A stretch of DNA of 64,000 nucleotides, taken from positions 4,170,501-4,234,500 of the forward strand of contig NC_081820.1 of NCBI RefSeq assembly GCF_030704535.1. Reading direction: 5' to 3'. Position numbers and translations under genes: made by a program. Below are positions 58,564-64,000 of this stretch, piece after piece (within the stretch, counting starts at the first letter, position 1; each line of letters starts with the position of its first letter). The stretch is from Vitis vinifera. Taxonomy: Eukaryota > Streptophyta > Magnoliopsida > Vitales > Vitaceae. The notes under the pieces were generated by a model. It was not told the origin of the DNA, did not search any database, and worked only from the letters and a program-made list of their open reading frames with translations.

Positions 58564-61500
58564 AGTCTTTTCTAAAAATCATATTCTTCACCAAATAAAT
58601 AAGAAAGAATAAGGGAAGAAAAAAAAATGATTTTTAATCTTTTTTGTATTGCCAAACAAATATTTATGTTTTTTTTTTCCATAAAATCTACTATATAGAA
58701 TATGGACTATATTCAATAAAAATAAAAATAAATTCTACAACAATAAGAAAAAAAAATTAAATCTTTGTTTTTAAAAAAAACTCTACAATCCAAACCATTC
58801 AAATAAAGAATCAGATGAAGCAAATCTTATATATGGAGAAATGGAAGATAGAAAAGAAATAATCACTTAGTAATGGTTGGAGTGGTTCAAATGTTGCTCC
58901 AAATTACTCTTAAATAACATTTTAAGAAACTTAAATAAGAAGGTTATACACTAGTGCAATTGGACATGGGTTTGTACACGTAGTATTGTGCATGACCCTT
59001 GTGCAATGAAAAATATTATTTTTAAATTATTATTATTTAATTTTAAAAAAATAAATCAATTATGCTTTTATAATGTTTATAAAAAAAATTATAATTTATG
59101 ACTTTATTATAATATTACTATTTATATTTTATTAAAAACCATTTATTTATTTTTAATTTCTTCGTACTACAAAATTATTTTAAGTTTAATAAGACTTGAA
59201 TTAATTTAGTTTATATTATATAAATTGAATTTACATTCTATTTTTTACAAAATAAAATAAATTATTTTAAAAACAACTTATCTAAAAAAGTTTTTGATTT
59301 TTTATTTTTTGTAAAATATTTTTAAACATAACTAGTATTAGAGAATCAAAATACCTCGTACTAGAGGTGAAATGAAATTTTACTTATGAATAAGATTTCA
59401 TTTCTTGTGAAATCATTTTTTATTTTTCATTTTCATCGTCACTTGAGTTATCTAAATATAAAAATATGTGAGAAAATGAATGAGATATCTATTCCCACTT
59501 CTCATCCTTGCATATCAAACATAGTTTTGAGGAATAGCTGTTGTTTTATATATATATATATATTATTTTTAATAAATTCTTTTACCAGCATTAAGTGTAA
59601 ATAACTTGAAAATTGAACACAAATGAAATTGAATGAAATCATTAATTGAAAATAAATTGAAACTTTATTTTGTAAATAAATAAATTGAAATAATTAATTT
59701 GAAATTGTTTTTAATAAATTCCTTTGAAATTTCTTGAAAAAATATCTTTTTTTAATCGGTTCAATAAATCAATTTGCATAATCCTCTTGTTACTTGTTTC
59801 GTGTATTCTTGTAATTAGGTTTCATCATTATTTTTGTATAGATTGATTTTCACCATGACTTATACATACTCATTTGCGTGATTATTTTTCTTGAAATTCA
59901 TAATTAATTAATTAATTGTCATAATTATATTAATTTGTTTAGTAAAGACTGTATGTATACGGGTTTAGAGGGGTACTACGACTCACCACTGTACCTTCCC
60001 AATAGGTAACTTAACCCCAAACCCAACTTTGGTTTTTTCACGTACAGTATTTTTCAAATAATGTTTTCTTTCTTATTTTATTTTCCCTTAAAAAAAAATA
60101 AAAATAAGTGGCGACTCCAAGGCTTCTAAAAATCATATTCTTCACCAAATAAATAAGAAAGAAGAAGGGAAGAAAAATAAAATGATTTCTAATCTTTTTT
60201 GTATTGCCAAGCAAATATTTATGTTTTTTTTTTCTTCATAAAATCTACTATTTAGAATATGGACTATATTCAATAAAAATAAGAAAAAATTCTACAACAA
60301 TAAGAAAAAAAAAAATTAAATCTTTGTTTTTTTTAAAAAAAACTCTACAATCCAAACCATTCAAATAAAGAATCAGATGAAGCAAATCTCATATATGGAG
60401 AAATGGAAGATAGAAAAAAAAAATGATCACTTAGTAATGGTTGGAGTGGTTCAAATGTTGCTCCAAATTACTCTTAAATAACATTTCAATAAACTTAAAT
60501 AAGAAGGTTATACACTAGTGCAATTGGACATGGGTTTGTACACGTAGTGTTGTGCATGACCCTTGTGCAATGAAAAATGGGTAAATAGGATTCACACGTT
60601 GTTATGTGGTACATCTCTTTTCCAGATAGTAGAGAAAAATGTTGTACTTGGTTCTCAATTAAATCACATATATGTCATCCTTGTTGGTTTGGTGTAATGG
60701 GGTATCAATGGTAATTTGGTAAATATTTAAACAAAATGAGGATAAAGAAGGTAAAAAAGTTATAATAAAATTTTCATTTTGGTTTTTATAGTATACTAGG
60801 CTTGGTCCATATGCAAGGCATGTGAACGCTAACAAATAATGTTTTTTAATGTTTTTATTGATTTTAATTATTTGATAAAAATTATAAGAAAATTATTTTT
60901 GTATACTTTATGGTTGTGTTTGAATATATTTTATTTTATAACAAATATATTTACCCATTTTCACATTACAATTATAGTTCAAATTAATTTGAATGACATG
61001 AAAAGTAAAATGACATTTTTGGGAATAATTGGATGTCTCATTAAAAAATACATGTATTTCAAATTATTTTTAAATAGAAGAAGGTAATATTAATTTAAAA
61101 AATTTGGGATTCTTTTTTCCATATATTTTTCATATTGATGAATCAAATCTCATTTTTCCTAATTATATATATATATACTGGCTTTAAAAATAATTGAGAT
61201 AATTAATGTTTTAAATTCTTTAATAAGTTTTCTAATTTTTAAAAATTAATTTGAAATTAAAAGATTGATTATTAATTATAGACTAAATAAAAAATTTTCA
61301 TAACACCATATCCATGATTGAGTATTATCTAGATATATATATATATAATGGCTGTAAAAAAATAATTTGCATAATTAATGTTTTAAATTTTTTAATAAAT
61401 TTTTAATTTTTAAGAATAATTTGAAATTTAAAAATTGATTATTAATTATAGACTAAATAAAAAAAAAATCAAAACACCATATCCATGATTGAGTATTAAA

Positions 61501-63694
61501 TGTATGTATGTAATGAAAATTTTGGCTCATTTATACCTTACTAAATTAAACTTTATTTGTTTTTAAATTAATTTAAAATAGAATAGCATTAACCATTAAT
61601 AATTTTAAATTATTATTATTTGATTTTAACAAAATAAATCAATTATGCTTTTATAATGTTTATAAAAAATTATAATTTATGACTTTATTATAATATTACT
61701 ATTTATATTTTATTAAAAACCATTTATTTATTTTTAATTTCTTCGTACTACAAAATTATTGTAAGTTTAATAAGACTTGAATTAATTTAGTTTATATTAT
61801 ATAAATTGAATTTACATTCTATTTTTTACAAAATAAAATAAATTATTTTAAAAACAACTTATCTAAAAAAGTTTTTGATTTTTTATTTTTTGTAAAATAT
61901 TTTTAAACATAACTAGTATTAGAGAATCAAAATACCTCGTACTAGAGGTGAAATGAAATTTTACTTATGAATAAGATTTCATTTCTTGTGAAATCATTTT
62001 TTATTTTTCATTTTCATCGTCACTTGAGTTATCTAAATATAAAAATATGTGAGAAAATGAATGAGATATCTATTCCCACTTCTCATCCTTGCATATCAAA
62101 CATAGTTTTGAGGAATAGCTGTTGTTTTATATATATATATATATTATTTTTAATAAATTCTTTTACCAGTATTAAGTGTAAATAACTTGAAAATTGAACA
62201 CAAGTGAAATTGAATGAAATCATTAATTGAAAATAAATTGAAACTTTATTTTGTAAATAAATAAATTGAAATAATTAATTTGAAATTATTTTTAATAAAC
62301 TCCTTTGAAATTTCTTGAAAAAATATCTTTTTTTAATCGGTTCAATAAATCAATTTGCATAATCCTCTTGTCACTTGTTTCGTGTATTCTTGTAATTAGG
62401 TTTCATCATTATTTTTGTATAGATTGATTTTCACCATGACTTATACATACTCATTTGCGTGATTATTTTTCTTGGTATTCATAATTAATTAATTAATTTT
62501 CATAATTATCTTAATTTGTTTAGTAAAGATTATATGTATATGGGTTTAGAGGGGTGCTACGACTCCCCACTGTACCTTCCCAATAGGTAACTTGACCCCA
62601 GACCCAACTTTGGTTTTTTCACGTACTGTATTTTTCAAATAATGTTTTATTTCTTATTTTGTTTTCTCTTAAAATAAAAAATAAAAAAAAGTGGCGACTC
62701 CAAGTCTTTTCTAAAAATCATATTCTTCACCAAATAAATAAGAAAGAAGAAGGGAAGAAAAATAAAATGATTTCTAATCTTTTTTGTATTGCCAAGCAAA
62801 TATTTATGTTTTTTTTTTCCCATAAAATCTACTATTTAGAATATGGACTATATTCAATAAAAATAAGAAAAAAATTCTACAACAATAAGAAAAAAAATTA
62901 AATCTTTGTTTTTTTTAAAAAAACTCTACAATCCAAACCATTCAAATAAAGAATCAGATGAAGCAAATCTCATATATAGAGAAATGGAAGAGAGAAATGG
63001 AAGATAGAAAAAAATTGATCACTTAGTAATGGTTGGAGAATTTCAAATGTTGCTTCAAATTACTCTTAAATAACATTTCAATAAACTTAAATAAGAAGGT
63101 TATACACTAGTGCAATTGGACATGGGTTTGTACACGTAGTATTGTGCATGACCCTTGTGCAATGAAAAATATTATTTTTAAATTATTATTATTTAATTTT
63201 AAAAAAATAAATCAATTATGCTTTTATAATGTTTATAAAAAAAATTATAATTTATGACTTTATTATAATATTACTATTTATATTTTATTAAAAACCATTT
63301 ATTTATTTTTAATTTCTTCGTACTACAAAATTATTTTAAGTTTAATAAGACTTGAATTAATTTAGTTTATATTATATAAATTGAATTTACATTCTATTTT
63401 TACAAAATAAAATAAATTATTTTTAAAAACAACTTATCTTAAAAAGTTTTTGATTTTTGATTTTTTGAAAAATATTTTTAAACATAACTAGTATTAGGGA
63501 ATCAAAATACCTCGTATTAGAGGTGAAATGAAATTTTACTTATGAATAAGATTTCATTTCTTGTGAAATCATTTTTTATTTTTCATTTTCATCATCACTT
63601 GAGTTATCCAAATATAAGAATATGTGAGAAAATGAATGAGATGTCTATTCTCACTTCTTATCCTTGCATACCAAACATAGTCTTGAATAGTTAT

Positions 63695-63742
<48 letters not shown>

Positions 63743-64000
63743 TTTAATAAATTCTTTTACCAGCATTAAGTGTAAATAACTTGAAAATTGAACACAAATG
63801 AAATTGAATGAAATCATTAATTGAAAATAAATTGAAACTTTATTTTGTAAATAAATAAATTAAAATAATTAATTTGAAATTGTTTTTAATAAACTCCTTT
63901 GAAATTTCTTGAAAAAATATCTCTTTTTAATCAGTTCAATAAATCAATTTGCATAATCCTCTTGTCACTTATTTCGTGTATTCTTGTAATTAGGTTTCAA

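Larger units (their letters stand above)
56780..64000. repeat. Higher-order tandem array of LTR-like units (X-Y-Y-X-Y-Y)
   Basis: Block X (56780-57390 and 60982-61625) precedes pairs of Y units at about 57395-59005, 59035-60575, 61625-63165 and 63195-64000 (cut by the window edge). The landmark AAATAAATCAATTATG lies at 57396, 59049, 61632 and 63206. X1-Y1-Y2 and X2-Y3-Y4 are offset by about 4.16-4.24 kb, so a 4.2-kb block was duplicated after an earlier duplication of the roughly 1.6-kb Y. Unique sequence between them is only 60576-60981. Copies Y2 and Y3 are nearly identical over long stretches. The identical 72-codon frames at 59386 and 61967 are products of the duplication. Confidence 0.85.

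Noticed and set aside
59386..62185. Identical 72-codon frames MNKISFLVKSFFIFHF at 59386 and 61967, with a relative at 63542
   Set aside because: They exist because the DNA unit is duplicated; composition is low-complexity, there is no homology, and a TA microsatellite encodes the C-terminal Tyr-Ile run.

Overview
The window is plant nuclear DNA, most probably a woody eudicot. Grapevine (Vitis) is my inference from the ORANGE protein sequence and the retroelement style; it was not tested by search. It is AT-rich, gene-poor and crowded with nested transposons. Only two protein genes look alive, both on the minus strand, and two small noncoding-RNA loci appear functional.

Layout. 1-5.5 kb: a dead hAT transposase cut in two by a 3.9-kb LTR-like insertion with a GTAAG target-site duplication. 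6.1-9.9 kb: a decayed multi-exon Ulp1/C48-peptidase gene of the kind carried by Mutator-like elements. 12.8-15.0 kb and 22.3-23.8 kb: two paralogous minus-strand loci, each with a promoter (site II, telo-box, TATA) followed by two candidate box C/D snoRNAs. One carries 13 nt complementary to 25S rRNA; the other carries a colinear two-part complement to 18S rRNA. Decayed relatives of the first lie at 17.05 and 18.95 kb inside a tandem duplication. 20.3-21.0 kb: a MULE-type MITE with a 9-bp target duplication. 25.5-26.2 kb: a probable solo LTR.

26.66-41.79 kb: a complete eight-exon ORANGE (OR) gene whose splice sites give an uninterrupted 307-residue protein. Its introns hold a 5'-truncated LINE, a Copia RNase H fragment and a nearly intact 5.04-kb Copia element with LTRs that read as identical, all accommodated outside the exons. 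45.5-48.5 kb: a YqaJ-type (lambda-exonuclease-like, PD-(D/E)XK) nuclease gene.

48.5-64 kb: intergenic repeat terrain. It has a degenerate Copia element (50.3-54.8 kb), a long inverted-repeat element (55.9-57.0 kb) and a higher-order tandem array (56.8-64 kb) of about 1.6-kb units. The units carry an LTR-like module that is also present, inverted, in the insertion at 0.7-4.6 kb. No tRNA, rRNA or CRISPR was found.
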